DNA from: Acidovorax sp. NCPPB 4044
Lineage (GTDB): Bacteria; Pseudomonadota; Gammaproteobacteria; Burkholderiales; Burkholderiaceae_C
Length of the DNA: 27,500 bases
Reading direction: 5' to 3'
Assembly (NCBI RefSeq): GCF_028069655.1
Contig: NZ_JAMCOS010000001.1
Span: 1 to 27,500, forward strand
In this document: positions 7,711 to 16,477 of the stretch, one piece after another
How positions within the stretch are numbered: position 1 is the first letter of the stretch
Layout of the letters: the number at the start of each line of letters is the position of its first letter
Position numbers and translations under genes: made by a program
Notes under the pieces: model-generated
Seen by the model: the letters and a program-made list of their open reading frames with translations, nothing else
Databases searched by the model: none
Told to the model about the DNA's origin: nothing

Positions 7711-8706
7711 ATGGATGAGCAAGGCCTGAACGACGCGGCGATCCTGCTGATGTCCCTCGGCGAGGAGGAAGCCGCCGAGGTGTTCAAGCACCTGTCCCCC
7801 AAGGAGGTGCAGAAGCTGGGCGAGACCATCGCCCGCATGCGCTCCGTCTCGAAAGAGAAGGTGGACGGCGTCATCAACCGGTTCTCCAAGGACGCCGCGG
7901 CGCAGAGCCTGCTGGTGTCTGACACCAGCAATTACGTGCGCTCCGTGCTCAAGCGGGCGCTGGGCGACGACAAGGCTGCGTTGCTGATCGACCGTATCCT
8001 GCAGGGGGGCGATGTCTCCGGCATCGAAAGCCTCAAGTGGATGGACCCGCTCTCCGTGGCGGAACTGCTGCGCAACGAGCACCCGCAGATCGTCGCCGCC
8101 ATCCTCGTGCACCTGGACCCGGAGCAGTCGGCCGCCGTGCTCATGCAGCTCACCGATCGGCAGCGCGGCGAAGTGCTGCTGCGCGTGGCCACGCTCGAAG
8201 GCATCCAGCCCACGGCGCTCAAGGATCTCAACGAGGTGCTCTTCAAGGTGCTCGCGGGCGGCGACAAGATCCGCAAGAGTTCGCTGGGCGGGGTCAAGGC
8301 CGCGGCCGAGATCATCAACCTGCTCGGCTCCAACATGGACACGGTGGTGCTCGAATCGATACGGGGCTACGACCCCGACCTCGCGCAGAAGATCATGGAC
8401 AAGATGTTCGTGTTCGACGACGTCATGAAGCTCGACGACCGCTCCATCCAGACGGTGTTGCGCGAAGTGGCCTCCGAAACTCTGGTGGTGGCGCTCAAGG
8501 GTGCCCAGCCCGAGCTGCGCGAGAAATTCCTGTCCAACATGTCCTCGCGTGCGGCCGACGCCATGCGCGAAGACCTGGATTCGCGCGGCCCGATGCGGCT
8601 GTCCGAGGTGGAAGCGCAGCAAAAGGAGATCCTCAAGACCGTGCGGCGGCTCTCCGATGAAGGCCAGATCGTGATCGGAGGCGGCGGCGATGACGCATTC
8701 GTATAG
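7711..8706 (+). CDS. fliG: Flagellar motor switch protein FliG
   Basis: FliG is the C-ring protein that touches the stator and generates torque. The 331-residue product has normal length and all three domains: the N-terminal FliF-binding part (LNDAAILLMSLGEEEAAEVF), the middle domain with the EHPQ motif around residue 123 (LLRNEHPQIVAAILVHLDPE), and the C-terminal torque helix with its charged residues (FDDVMKLDDRSIQTVLREV). It starts 78 bases after fliF and overlaps the start of fliH by 17 bases, which suggests translational coupling. Confidence 0.97.
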   Translation: MDEQGLNDAAILLMSLGEEEAAEVFKHLSPKEVQKLGETIARMRSVSKEKVDGVINRFSKDAAAQSLLVSDTSNYVRSVLKRALGDDKAALLIDRILQGGDVSGIESLKWMDPLSVAELLRNEHPQIVAAILVHLDPEQSAAVLMQLTDRQRGEVLLRVATLEGIQPTALKDLNEVLFKVLAGGDKIRKSSLGGVKAAAEIINLLGSNMDTVVLESIRGYDPDLAQKIMDKMFVFDDVMKLDDRSIQTVLREVASETLVVALKGAQPELREKFLSNMSSRAADAMREDLDSRGPMRLSEVEAQQKEILKTVRRLSDEGQIVIGGGGDDAFV

Positions 8707-9424
8707 CCCCCGCGGCGCTTACACGCGCTTCATCCCCAGCGAAGAAATCGGCGATGTGACGCAATGGCACTTCGGCGCCGTGGACGGCTCCGACCCTCCG
8801 CCGGCCGCGGAAGCCGAGACGGTAGCGGACGAACTGCCGCCGCCCGGCATCGACGAAGCGGAGCACCAGGCCGCCATCGAGGCCGCCCGCCAGGACGCCT
8901 TCGCCCAGGGCAAGGCGCAGGGCGAGGAAGAAACCGCGCTGGCCTGGCAGCAGCGCATGGACGACTACATCGCCGGGCAGGGCCAGCAGGTGGCCGCGCA
9001 ACTCGGCCAGCTGGTGCAGAGCACCGACGCCACGCTGTCGGAGCTGCAGCAACGCATGGCGCAGGAGGTGCTGGAGCTGGCCTGCGACATTGCCCGCCAG
9101 GTCGTCCGGCAGGAGCTGTCCGTGGGCCCTGAGGCGCTGCTGCCCGTAGTGCGGGAGGCGCTCGGCATGCTCGTGGCCGAAGGCCGCCCCGCCACCGTGC
9201 GGGTCAATCCGGCAGACTGGTCCTTCCTGGAGCAGCCGCTGACAGCGGCCTACGCCACGGCGAAGGTGCAATGGGTGCCCGATGCGGCCGTGGCCGAGGG
9301 CGACTGCTTCGTGGAATCGGCTGGCACGGTGGTGGACGGCTCGCTGGACAGGCGCTGGCGCCGCGCCATCGCGGCGCTGGGCCTGTCGACCGCATGGAAG
9401 ATCGATGAGGGCGGCCATGGCTGA
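8690..9424 (+). CDS. fliH: Flagellar export ATPase regulator FliH
   Basis: FliH is the peripheral stalk of the flagellar export ATPase. It dimerises, binds FliI and docks it to FliN at the C-ring. The 244-residue product has an acidic N-terminal region with Trp26 ([10 protein letters not shown]), a long helical middle rich in Ala and Gln (about 60-125), and the C-terminal FliI-binding domain ([20 protein letters not shown]). The start ATG 8690 lies within the 3' end of fliG behind GGAGG, and the stop overlaps the fliI start by 8 bases. Confidence 0.94.
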   Translation: MTHSYSPRGAYTRFIPSEEIGDVTQWHFGAVDGSDPPPAAEAETVADELPPPGIDEAEHQAAIEAARQDAFAQGKAQGEEETALAWQQRMDDYIAGQGQQVAAQLGQLVQSTDATLSELQQRMAQEVLELACDIARQVVRQELSVGPEALLPVVREALGMLVAEGRPATVRVNPADWSFLEQPLTAAYATAKVQWVPDAAVAEGDCFVESAGTVVDGSLDRRWRRAIAALGLSTAWKIDEGGHG

Positions 9425-10856
9425 AACCTCCGCGCAGCCAGCCACCGATGAAGCCCCGGCGGATGCACAGGCACCGGTTTGGAGCGCCTTCATGGCCGAT
9501 GCGCGCGCGCGCCTCGCGGACGGCACGCCGCTGGAAACCCGCGGCACGCTGACGCGGTTGACCGGGCTGGTACTGGAAGCCGCGGGCATCCGCGTTCCCG
9601 TGGGATCGCAGTGCCTTGTGCAGATGCCTGGCCATGAAGCGGTGCTGGCGGAGGTGGTGGGTTTCTCGGGCGACCGGGCGTTCCTCATGCCGGCCGGAGA
9701 CATCCATGGCCTTTCCAGCGGCGCGAGCGTGGTGCCTGCGGCGCCGTACGTTCCGGTGCCGCGCCTCGGCGACGCCGCGCGGCCATCCAATGCCGCGGGG
9801 GTGCTGCGCCTGCCCATGGGCAACGGCCTGCTGGGCCGCGTGGTGGATTCGCAGGGGCTGCCGCTTGACCACGGCGGCCCGGTGGCCGACGTGTCGTCCG
9901 AACCCATGGACCGCCGCCAGATCAACGCCATGGACCGCGATCCGGTGCGGGAAATGCTGGACACCGGCGTGCGCGCGATCAATTCGCTGCTCACCGTGGG
10001 ACGGGGGCAACGCCTGGGGCTCTTCGCGGGATCGGGCGTGGGCAAGAGCGTCCTGCTCGGCATGATGGCCCGCTACACGCAGGCCGATGTCATCGTGGTG
10101 GGCCTCATCGGCGAGCGGGGGCGCGAGGTCAAGGAATTCGTGGAAGACATCCTGGGCGCCGAGGACCGGGGGCGGGCCGTGGTGGTGGCCGCACCGGCCG
10201 ACGCGCCGCCGCTGCTGCGCATGCAGGGAGCGGCCTACGCCACGGCGATCGCCGAGCATTTCCGCGACAAGGGAAAGCACGTGCTGCTCCTCATGGATTC
10301 GCTCACGCGCTATGCCATGGCCCAGCGCGAGATCGCCCTCGCCATCGGCGAGCCGCCGGCCACCAAGGGGTATCCGCCGAGCTGTTTCGCCAAACTGCCT
10401 GCCCTGGTCGAGCGCAGCGGCAACGGGCTGCACGGCGTGGGGTCGATCACCGCCTTCTACACCGTGCTCTCCGAAGGAGACGACCAGCAGGACCCGATCG
10501 CCGACGCGGCGCGCGCCATCCTGGACGGCCACATCGTGCTGTCGCGGGCGCTGGCGGAGACCGGGCACTTCCCTGCCATCGACATCGAGCAGTCCGCATC
10601 GCGGGTCATGCACAACGTGGCCTCGCGTGAACATTTCGATGTGGCGCGCCGGTTCCGCGCCGTGTATTCGCGCTATCAGAAGAGCCGTGACCTGATCCAG
10701 GTGGGTGCCTACATGAGCGGTTCGGATCCTGCGCTCGACGAGGCGATCCGCCTGCAGCCGGCCATGGCCGCGTTTTTGCAGCAGAGCATGTTCGAAGCCG
10801 CGCCCATGCAGGAAAGCCTGCATTCGATGGTGACGGTGCTGGGCCTGCAGGGCTGA
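9417..10856 (+). CDS. fliI: Flagellum-specific export ATPase FliI
   Basis: FliI is the hexameric ATPase that helps unfold and feed substrates into the flagellar export gate. The start ATG 9417 ([14 protein letters not shown]) overlaps fliH by 8 bases. The frame is open further upstream, but only inside fliH. The product is 479 residues. The Walker A motif is AGSGVGKS (204-211) and the Walker B is [11 protein letters not shown] with Asp294. The F1-type stretch [16 protein letters not shown] and the C-terminal ESRDLI-like segment ([13 protein letters not shown]) are also present. It is clearly a full-length, apparently active enzyme. Confidence 0.97.
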   Translation: MAETSAQPATDEAPADAQAPVWSAFMADARARLADGTPLETRGTLTRLTGLVLEAAGIRVPVGSQCLVQMPGHEAVLAEVVGFSGDRAFLMPAGDIHGLSSGASVVPAAPYVPVPRLGDAARPSNAAGVLRLPMGNGLLGRVVDSQGLPLDHGGPVADVSSEPMDRRQINAMDRDPVREMLDTGVRAINSLLTVGRGQRLGLFAGSGVGKSVLLGMMARYTQADVIVVGLIGERGREVKEFVEDILGAEDRGRAVVVAAPADAPPLLRMQGAAYATAIAEHFRDKGKHVLLLMDSLTRYAMAQREIALAIGEPPATKGYPPSCFAKLPALVERSGNGLHGVGSITAFYTVLSEGDDQQDPIADAARAILDGHIVLSRALAETGHFPAIDIEQSASRVMHNVASREHFDVARRFRAVYSRYQKSRDLIQVGAYMSGSDPALDEAIRLQPAMAAFLQQSMFEAAPMQESLHSMVTVLGLQG

Positions 10857-10874
10857 CGGAAGGGCCGATCCACC

Positions 10875-11342
10875 ATGACTTCACTCAACGCGTTCCTCGT
10901 GGCCGTAGAACTGGCGGAACGCCAGCGCGATGCCGCGCGTCAGACCCTGCAGGACATGCAGCGCGCGCGCCAGGCCTCCGAGGCGCAGTTGCAGCAGCTC
11001 GAAAACTATGCCCACGAGACGGAGGGCCGTTGGGGGATGCGTGCCGACGCCACGGTGAAGCCCGAGGTCATGCACCACCATTACCACTTCATGGCCCGCC
11101 TGGGGCATGCCATGGGCCTGCAGAACAGCGTGGTGGGTGAGCAGGAGGGCCGCGTGCGCGCAGCCGGGCAAGCGTTGCTGCAGGCCGAATTGCGCGTCAC
11201 GGCGCTGCGCAAGGTGGTCGAAAAACGACGCAAGGACATCGAACACGCCGAAGCGCGGCGGGATCAGAAGCAGACGGACGAGCGTGCATCGCTGCAGTTC
11301 GGCAAGGCCCCAGGCATGGGGCCAGAGGAGCCATCACCATGA
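10875..11342 (+). CDS. fliJ: Flagellar export protein FliJ
   Basis: FliJ is the central stalk of the export ATPase, an antiparallel coiled coil inside the FliI ring that contacts FlhA. This 155-residue protein is highly charged and nearly all helical, with Gln/Arg/Glu-rich heptads (ELAERQRDAARQTLQDMQRA and LRVTALRKVVEKRRKDIEHA). FliJ sequence is weakly conserved; size, coiled coil and place between fliI and fliK support the name. Its TGA overlaps the fliK ATG (ATGA). Confidence 0.9.
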   Translation: MTSLNAFLVAVELAERQRDAARQTLQDMQRARQASEAQLQQLENYAHETEGRWGMRADATVKPEVMHHHYHFMARLGHAMGLQNSVVGEQEGRVRAAGQALLQAELRVTALRKVVEKRRKDIEHAEARRDQKQTDERASLQFGKAPGMGPEEPSP

Positions 11343-12760
11343 ACACGGACACCCAGAATCGCATTGCCCGAGGCCCGTCCTCATCCCATGCCAGCCACGA
11401 AGCCCGTGGAACCCGGGGTGCCGCAAAGACAGCCGGTGCGCAGGGGCCCACCGAGGGTACCGATGCCGCGGCTGCCGGACAGGGCGGCTTCTCGATGCTG
11501 CTGGCATCGCTGGGGGCTGACCTGGGGGCAGGGGACGCCCTGGCCGGCGCGGCTGCGGGCGCAGCAGGGTTCGCGGCGGACGATCCGCTGCTGCCGGGCA
11601 CGCCGGATGCCGGGCTTCCGGGGGGCACGTCCTTCACCGCCGCGGACCCCTCGGCCCTCGCATTGCAGGGAATGCTGCCCACGGCAATGGCCTCCGGCTG
11701 GCCTGGCGTCGGCGGTGGTACCGGTACCGGCGCCGTGCCGGGCACTGGGGTCCCGGGCTTCGGACAGGCCTCCAGGGCCGTCGGCCTGATGGATGCCAGC
11801 AGCCTGGTGGGCCAGACAGCCCTCATCGATGGGGCCGCGGATGGCTCCGCGGGTGCCGCAGCGGGGTCGGGCAAAGGATTGGGCGCCGCACGCGCCGGCA
11901 TGGCGCGTGGCGCCCACTCCGCCATGGGCTCAGTGGGCGCGCCAGGCCAGGACGCCGCCATCGCGGCAGCAGGCAGCGGTTTCGCTGTCCCGGTCCATGG
12001 TGCCAAGGGCGAGGGGACCGTCGGCCTCGCGGACAGCAGCGCGGCATTGCAAAGCGCTGCCGCGTCCCTGGCTGGCGCCGAACGCCGGGAAGCAGGTGCG
12101 CTGCCGGCGGGCTCATACGGTGCCGGGCGCGGCAGCGAGTCGAACCTGCAGGGGCAGGCGGCTGGCGGTGGTGCGGAAGTGCAGGCCATGGCCCTGCCGG
12201 CATCGGCCCGCACGGAAAGCAGCCCGTCCCTCGCCGCGGCGGTGGAGCGCTCTGCCGCCTCGGGCGTGGCGGACGGCGCTCATTCCCCCGACGGCAGCGC
12301 CGGCACAGGATCGGACAGCGCTGTCGGCATGGCCGATCCCTCGCAGGTCGCCATGGAAGACCAGATTGCCGAGCAGGTGGCCTATTGGGTGCACCAAAAG
12401 ACGCAGAATGCCGAACTCACGATCGACCGGGACGGCCAGCCGGTCGAGATCTCCGTGTCTCTTTCGGGCAACGAGGCCCACGTCGCTTTCCGCAGCGACC
12501 AGTCCCAGACCCGGGACCTCTTGGACACCAGTGTTGCCCAACTGCGCGAACTGTTGCGCAGCGAAGGCCTCGAGCTGGCGGGCGTCTCGGTTGGCCAGTC
12601 GGGCGGCAACGGCGCGGGCGATGCGTCGGGTCGGCAATCGCCCCGGGGCGAAGGAGCCCGTGTCACCCGGGTGCAGTCCGGGGGCGGTCAGCCTTCCGCG
12701 CCTGCGGCCGTGGCGCGCCCCACGGCGCATCCGGACCGGACGCTCGACGTGTTCGTCTGA
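11339..12760 (+). CDS. fliK: Flagellar hook-length control protein FliK
   Basis: FliK is exported during hook assembly, measures hook length and switches export from rod/hook to filament proteins. The 473-residue product has a long low-complexity N-terminal region rich in Ala, Gly and Ser (about 1-330), as is usual for the molecular ruler part. A compact C-terminal domain (about 340-425) contains the conserved pattern ELTIDRDGQPVEISVSLSGN then AQLRELLRSEGLELAGVSV, the specificity-switch region acting on FlhB. It shares an ATGA junction with fliJ and ends the fliF-K run. Confidence 0.93.
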   Translation: MNTDTQNRIARGPSSSHASHEARGTRGAAKTAGAQGPTEGTDAAAAGQGGFSMLLASLGADLGAGDALAGAAAGAAGFAADDPLLPGTPDAGLPGGTSFTAADPSALALQGMLPTAMASGWPGVGGGTGTGAVPGTGVPGFGQASRAVGLMDASSLVGQTALIDGAADGSAGAAAGSGKGLGAARAGMARGAHSAMGSVGAPGQDAAIAAAGSGFAVPVHGAKGEGTVGLADSSAALQSAAASLAGAERREAGALPAGSYGAGRGSESNLQGQAAGGGAEVQAMALPASARTESSPSLAAAVERSAASGVADGAHSPDGSAGTGSDSAVGMADPSQVAMEDQIAEQVAYWVHQKTQNAELTIDRDGQPVEISVSLSGNEAHVAFRSDQSQTRDLLDTSVAQLRELLRSEGLELAGVSVGQSGGNGAGDASGRQSPRGEGARVTRVQSGGGQPSAPAAVARPTAHPDRTLDVFV

Positions 12761-12846
12761 CGCCGGGCCGGGCGGCCCCCCTGAAAGGGGTGATGCGGGG
12801 TGGGTGCAACGGGCGGAAGGCAGTGGTTTCCACCCTTATTCTGGCT

Positions 12847-12874
12847 ATTATTGGTCGCGCCGGTGCCCAATAAT
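12847..12874. promoter_or_regulatory. Dyad operator candidate ahead of fliL
   Basis: ATTATTGG (12847-12854) and CCAATAAT (12867-12874) are perfect 8-base inverted repeats separated by 12 bases, in the 221-base gap between fliK and fliL. Two AT-rich half sites in inverted order with a 10-12 base spacer are the layout of FlhDC boxes in enterobacteria, although the half-site sequence is not the E. coli one. This is inferred to be an activator site for the fliL-R operon. Confidence 0.45.
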
Positions 12875-12981
12875 GCCCCCATGCGAGAGGCCCGCGGCGA
12901 TCAGGATCGTGCCGGGGCCATTGCCTTTGCCGGCCAATCGCCGCCCCTGTTGTCCGATTCCGTTGCGCAAGGAAATCCAAC

Positions 12982-13557
12982 GTGTCCGCCAATCCTCCTG
13001 CCGCAGCTGCCGCCAAGCCCAAAAGCAAGAAGCTGGTTCTGATTATCGCCATCGTGGTGGTGTTGGCGCTGGTCGGTGGCGGCGCGGCCTGGTTCCTCCT
13101 GTCCAAGCGCAGCCATGCTGCCGACGATGAGGAGGGCGCTGCACCTGCGCCCAAGGCCACGGCGCCGAAGGTGGCTCCCACCTTCCTGCCCATCGAGAAC
13201 ATGGTGGTGAACCTTGCCGATTCCGGTGGAGAGCGGTTCGCCCAGATCGGCCTCACGCTGGAACTGGCGGATGCCAAGACCGCCGACATGGTCAAGCAAT
13301 ACCTGCCCAGCATCCGCAATGCGATCCTGTTGCTGGTATCGCAGCGCACGGCCCAGGAGTTGCTGGGACGCGAGGGCAAGGAAAAGCTGGCCGCCGACAT
13401 CCGCCGCGAGGTGTCCCGCCCGCTGGGCTACACCGTGGCCAAGCCGCGCAAGCGGCCTGCCAGCGAAGAGGACGAGGAAGGCGAAGAGGCACATCGCCCG
13501 AAGGCCGACACCAACCCCGTGCGGCAGGTGCTTTTCTCCAGTTTCATCATCCAGTGA
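12982..13557 (+). CDS. fliL: Flagellar basal body-associated protein FliL
   Basis: FliL is a single-span inner-membrane protein that rings the stator and supports motor torque. It uses a GTG start at 12982, set by AAGGAA (12969-12974) at 7 bases. The 191-residue product has a Lys/Pro-rich N-terminus, a transmembrane helix at about 18-40 and the periplasmic FliL domain (PTFLPIENMVVNLADSGGER, then RNAILLLVSQRTAQEL). It carries an acidic insert (ASEEDEEGEEAH) before the C-terminal VRQVLFSSFIIQ. It opens the fliLMNOPQR run. Confidence 0.94.
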   Translation: MSANPPAAAAAKPKSKKLVLIIAIVVVLALVGGGAAWFLLSKRSHAADDEEGAAPAPKATAPKVAPTFLPIENMVVNLADSGGERFAQIGLTLELADAKTADMVKQYLPSIRNAILLLVSQRTAQELLGREGKEKLAADIRREVSRPLGYTVAKPRKRPASEEDEEGEEAHRPKADTNPVRQVLFSSFIIQ

Positions 13558-13576
13558 CCCCGGCAGGAGATTTCCG

Positions 13577-14581
13577 ATGAGCGAATCATTCCTTTCCCAG
13601 GAAGAAGTCGATGCCCTGCTGGAAGGCGTCACGGGCGAGAGCCAGAAATCCGTCGAAGAGGCGGCGGAAACCGGTGCGGTCCGCAACTACGACATTTCCA
13701 GCCAAGAGCGCATCGTTCGTGGCCGCATGCCGACGATGGAAATCGTCAACGAGCGGTTCGCACGCAACTTCCGCATCGGCTTGTTCAACTTCATCCGGCG
13801 CAGCCCCGAGATCTCCGTGGGCACGGTGTCCGTGCAACGCTATAGCGCGTTCCTGCGCGAGCTGGCAGTCCCCACCAATTTCAATATCGTGGCCATCCGG
13901 CCGCTGCGCGGCAGCGGGCTGATCGTCTGCGAACCCTCGCTCGTATTCGGCATCATCGACACGCTCTACGGCGGAGTGGGCAAGTTCCAGACCCGCATCG
14001 AGGGCCGGGATTTCTCCCCGACCGAGCAGCGCGTCATCAACCGCCTGGTGGACGTGATCTGTGCCGAATACAAGAAGGCCTGGCACGGCATCTATCCGCT
14101 GGAGCTGGAGTACCAGCGTTCGGAAATGCAGCCGCAGTTCGCGAACATCGCTACGCCGAGCGAGATCGTGGTGTCCACGGCTTTCCAGCTCGAAATCGGC
14201 GATCTGTCCGGCGCCATCCACATCTGCATGCCCTATGCGACGCTGGAGCCGATCCGCGACGTGCTCTATTCCTCGACCCAGGGCGACTCGATTGAAGTGG
14301 ACCGCCGCTGGGTGCGCGTGTTGACCCGTGAGATCCAGGCCGCCGAGGTGACCCTCGTGGCGGAGTTGGCGCGCGCCGATGCCACGGTGGAGCAGCTCCT
14401 GGCCATGAAGCCCGGCGACTTCATCGAACTCGACCGGGAGCCGAGCATCCGGGCTTCCATTGGCGGGGTCCCCATCTTCGAGTGCCAGTACGGCACGCAC
14501 AATTCCAAGTACGCCATCCGCATCGAGGAGTGCCTGCGCAATCCCGATCTGAACTGGCTGGGAGAAAAGAATGTCAACTGA
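13577..14581 (+). CDS. fliM: Flagellar motor switch protein FliM
   Basis: FliM is the C-ring protein that receives CheY-P and changes the direction of rotation. The start ATG 13577 follows AGGAG (13565-13569) at 7 bases. The frame is open further upstream but only over fliL. The 334-residue product begins with the CheY-P-binding peptide LSQEEVDALLEGV (6-18), then the FliG-binding middle domain (RMPTMEIVNERFARNFRIGL) and the C-terminal FliN-like domain (about 250-325). The intact N-terminal peptide shows that CheY control is expected. It overlaps fliN by 11 bases. Confidence 0.97.
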   Translation: MSESFLSQEEVDALLEGVTGESQKSVEEAAETGAVRNYDISSQERIVRGRMPTMEIVNERFARNFRIGLFNFIRRSPEISVGTVSVQRYSAFLRELAVPTNFNIVAIRPLRGSGLIVCEPSLVFGIIDTLYGGVGKFQTRIEGRDFSPTEQRVINRLVDVICAEYKKAWHGIYPLELEYQRSEMQPQFANIATPSEIVVSTAFQLEIGDLSGAIHICMPYATLEPIRDVLYSSTQGDSIEVDRRWVRVLTREIQAAEVTLVAELARADATVEQLLAMKPGDFIELDREPSIRASIGGVPIFECQYGTHNSKYAIRIEECLRNPDLNWLGEKNVN

Positions 14582-15008
14582 AGGCGACAACGACGGCAAG
14601 AATGCAGCGGACGATCCGTTCGCCGGGTGGGCCGAGGCCCTGGAAGAACAGAAGCGCTCCGACGATGCGCCCCCGCCCGACCAGGGCGGGCCGCTGGCGG
14701 GCGATCCTGTCCGGCCGTTCTCGTCGAGCAACGAGGCACCGGTCAACGACATCAACATGGTGCTCGACATCCCGGTCCAGCTGTCCGTGGAGCTCGGGCG
14801 CACCAAGGTGCCCATCAAGTACATCCTGCAGTTGGCGCAGGGCTCGGTGGTGGAACTGGATGCGCTGGCGGGGGAACCCATGGACGTGCTCGTCAATGGT
14901 TATCTCATCGCGCAAGGGGAAGTGGTGGTGGTGAACGACAAGTTCGGTATCCGCCTGACGGACGTGGTCACGCCTTCGGAGCGGCTGCGCCGCGTGAGCC
15001 GTGGATAA
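14571..15008 (+). CDS. fliN: Flagellar motor switch protein FliN
   Basis: FliN forms the lower edge of the C-ring with FliM and docks FliH/FliI. The 145-residue product has a Pro/Asp-rich N-terminal extension (about 1-60) and the conserved SpoA domain (INMVLDIPVQLSVELGRTKV, then LAGEPMDVLVNGYLIAQGEV, then KFGIRLTDVV). The start lies within the end of fliM and the stop overlaps the fliO start by 8 bases. Confidence 0.96.
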   Translation: MSTEGDNDGKNAADDPFAGWAEALEEQKRSDDAPPPDQGGPLAGDPVRPFSSSNEAPVNDINMVLDIPVQLSVELGRTKVPIKYILQLAQGSVVELDALAGEPMDVLVNGYLIAQGEVVVVNDKFGIRLTDVVTPSERLRRVSRG

Positions 15009-15393
15009 CGCCGCTCCGGGCGCCGGCATGGCGCAGACGCTGGTCATCGTCGTCCTGTTCATCGCTGCCGTGGCCTTGCTGCCGTGGCTCATTCGCCGGT
15101 TGCAGCAGCGCCAGGCGGCAGCCCTGGGCTCGAGTGCGGGAGCCGCGGCCAAGGTGTTGTCCGCCGTCGCGGTAGGACCTCAGCAGCGGGTGGTGACCGT
15201 GGAAGTCGGCCCAGACCACCATCGTGTGTGGCTGGTGCTGGGGGTCACGGCCCAACAGGTGCAATGCCTTCACGTACTGAATCCTGCCGCCCCTGCGCGG
15301 CCGGGTGCGCCCGTGGTGTTGCCTCCGGCCTCTTTCGCCGGCGAAATGGCGGCCGCCAACCAGCGCCACGACGGGCCGGCTTCGCATGGCTGA
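15001..15393 (+). CDS. fliO: Flagellar biosynthetic protein FliO
   Basis: FliO is a small membrane protein that helps assemble the FliP ring of the export gate. It starts with GTG at 15001 inside the fliN stop; an ATG at 15028 would shorten it by 9 residues and is possible. The 130-residue product has one N-terminal transmembrane helix (TLVIVVLFIAAVALLPWLI) followed by a basic stretch and a small cytoplasmic domain (VVTVEVGPDHHRVWLVLGVT). Position between fliN and fliP supports the call. It overlaps fliP by 8 bases. Confidence 0.9.
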   Translation: MDNAAPGAGMAQTLVIVVLFIAAVALLPWLIRRLQQRQAAALGSSAGAAAKVLSAVAVGPQQRVVTVEVGPDHHRVWLVLGVTAQQVQCLHVLNPAAPARPGAPVVLPPASFAGEMAAANQRHDGPASHG

Positions 15394-16192
15394 AGGAGCG
15401 ACCTCCACGGGGCGGGTGTGGCGCGCATCCACCTTCGGCGCGCGAACCGGCGCCATCGCGCTGGGAGGTGCCGCGTGGCTGCTGCTGCCCGGTGGGGCCT
15501 GGGCGCAGGCGGCAACCAATGCCAATCTTCCGGTTCTCGTGGGTTCTGGCGCAGGCGGCGCGAGCTACTCGGTGCCCATCCAGACCCTGTTGTTCTTCAC
15601 GGCCCTGTCGTTCCTGCCTGCCGTGCTGCTCATGATGACGGGCTTTACGCGCATCGTCATCGTTCTTTCCCTGCTGCGGCAGGCGATCGGCACGCAGTCG
15701 GCGCCACCGAACCAGGTCATCGTCGGCCTGTCGCTGTTCCTGACTTTCTTCGTGATGGGCCCGACGTTCGATCGGGTCTACCAGGACGCCTACGTGCCCT
15801 ATACCAGCAACGCCATCACCTTCGAGCAGGCGGTGGAGCGCGCGGAAGCTCCGATGCGTTCGTTCATGCTCAAGCAGACCCGCCAGTCGGATTTCGCCTT
15901 GTTCGCGCGCCTGGCCCGGCTACCCTCCGGTGCCACGGCGGAAACGGCGCCCCTGCGGGTTTTGGTGCCCGCATTCGTCACGAGCGAGCTCAAATCGGCT
16001 TTCCAGATCGGGTTCATGATCTTCATCCCGTTCCTGGTGATCGACATGGTGGTGTCGAGCATCCTGATGTCATTGGGCATGATGATGCTGTCGCCGGTGC
16101 TCGTGGCCCTGCCGTTCAAGCTCATGCTGTTCGTCTTGGCCGATGGCTGGAATTTGCTGATCGGCTCCCTGGCCGCCAGCTTCGTGACTTGA
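15386..16192 (+). CDS. fliP: Flagellar export gate protein FliP
   Basis: FliP forms the pentameric core of the export gate with FliQ and FliR. The chosen ATG 15386 (MAEGATSTGRVW) sits in the fliO stop; the frame is open further upstream without a reason to extend. The 268-residue product has a likely cleaved signal peptide (GAIALGGAAWLLLPGGAWAQ) and four hydrophobic segments. The family signatures are LLMMTGFTRIVIVLSLLRQA and the C-terminal GMMMLSPVLVALPFKLMLFV. It is slightly longer than the E. coli protein because of its N-terminus. Confidence 0.96.
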   Translation: MAEGATSTGRVWRASTFGARTGAIALGGAAWLLLPGGAWAQAATNANLPVLVGSGAGGASYSVPIQTLLFFTALSFLPAVLLMMTGFTRIVIVLSLLRQAIGTQSAPPNQVIVGLSLFLTFFVMGPTFDRVYQDAYVPYTSNAITFEQAVERAEAPMRSFMLKQTRQSDFALFARLARLPSGATAETAPLRVLVPAFVTSELKSAFQIGFMIFIPFLVIDMVVSSILMSLGMMMLSPVLVALPFKLMLFVLADGWNLLIGSLAASFVT

Positions 16193-16207
16193 AAAAGGAG
16201 TCTGCGC

Positions 16208-16477
16208 ATGACCTCGCAAATGGTCCTGACGATGGGGCGCGACGCACTGACGCTGCTGCTCATGGTGTCCATGCCCGTGCTTGGCGTCGTCATGGCGGTG
16301 GGGCTGATCGTCAGTATCTTCCAGGCGGTGACGCAGATCCATGAAGCCACTCTGGCTTTCGTGCCCAAGTTGATCGCCGCCATGGTCGTGTTTGCCGTAG
16401 TGGGCCCCTGGATGATTACCTCGCTGGTGGATTACATCCGGCGAACCATCGAGTCCATTCCGTCGGTCGTGACGTGA
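16208..16477 (+). CDS. fliQ: Flagellar export gate protein FliQ
   Basis: FliQ is a small two-helix membrane subunit of the export gate. The 89-residue product shows the family pattern: TLLLMVSMPVLGVVMAVGLI as the first hydrophobic hairpin, FQAVTQIHEATLAFVPKLIA in the loop, and VVFAVVGPWMITSLVDYIR as the second. The start ATG 16208 follows AAGGAG. Its TGA overlaps the fliR GTG (GTGA). Confidence 0.97.
   Translation: MTSQMVLTMGRDALTLLLMVSMPVLGVVMAVGLIVSIFQAVTQIHEATLAFVPKLIAAMVVFAVVGPWMITSLVDYIRRTIESIPSVVT

Noticed and set aside
11339..12760. Treating the Ala/Gly-rich first two thirds of fliK as a repeat protein or foreign insert.
   Set aside because: Low-complexity, variable N-terminal regions are normal for FliK, and base composition matches the neighbours.
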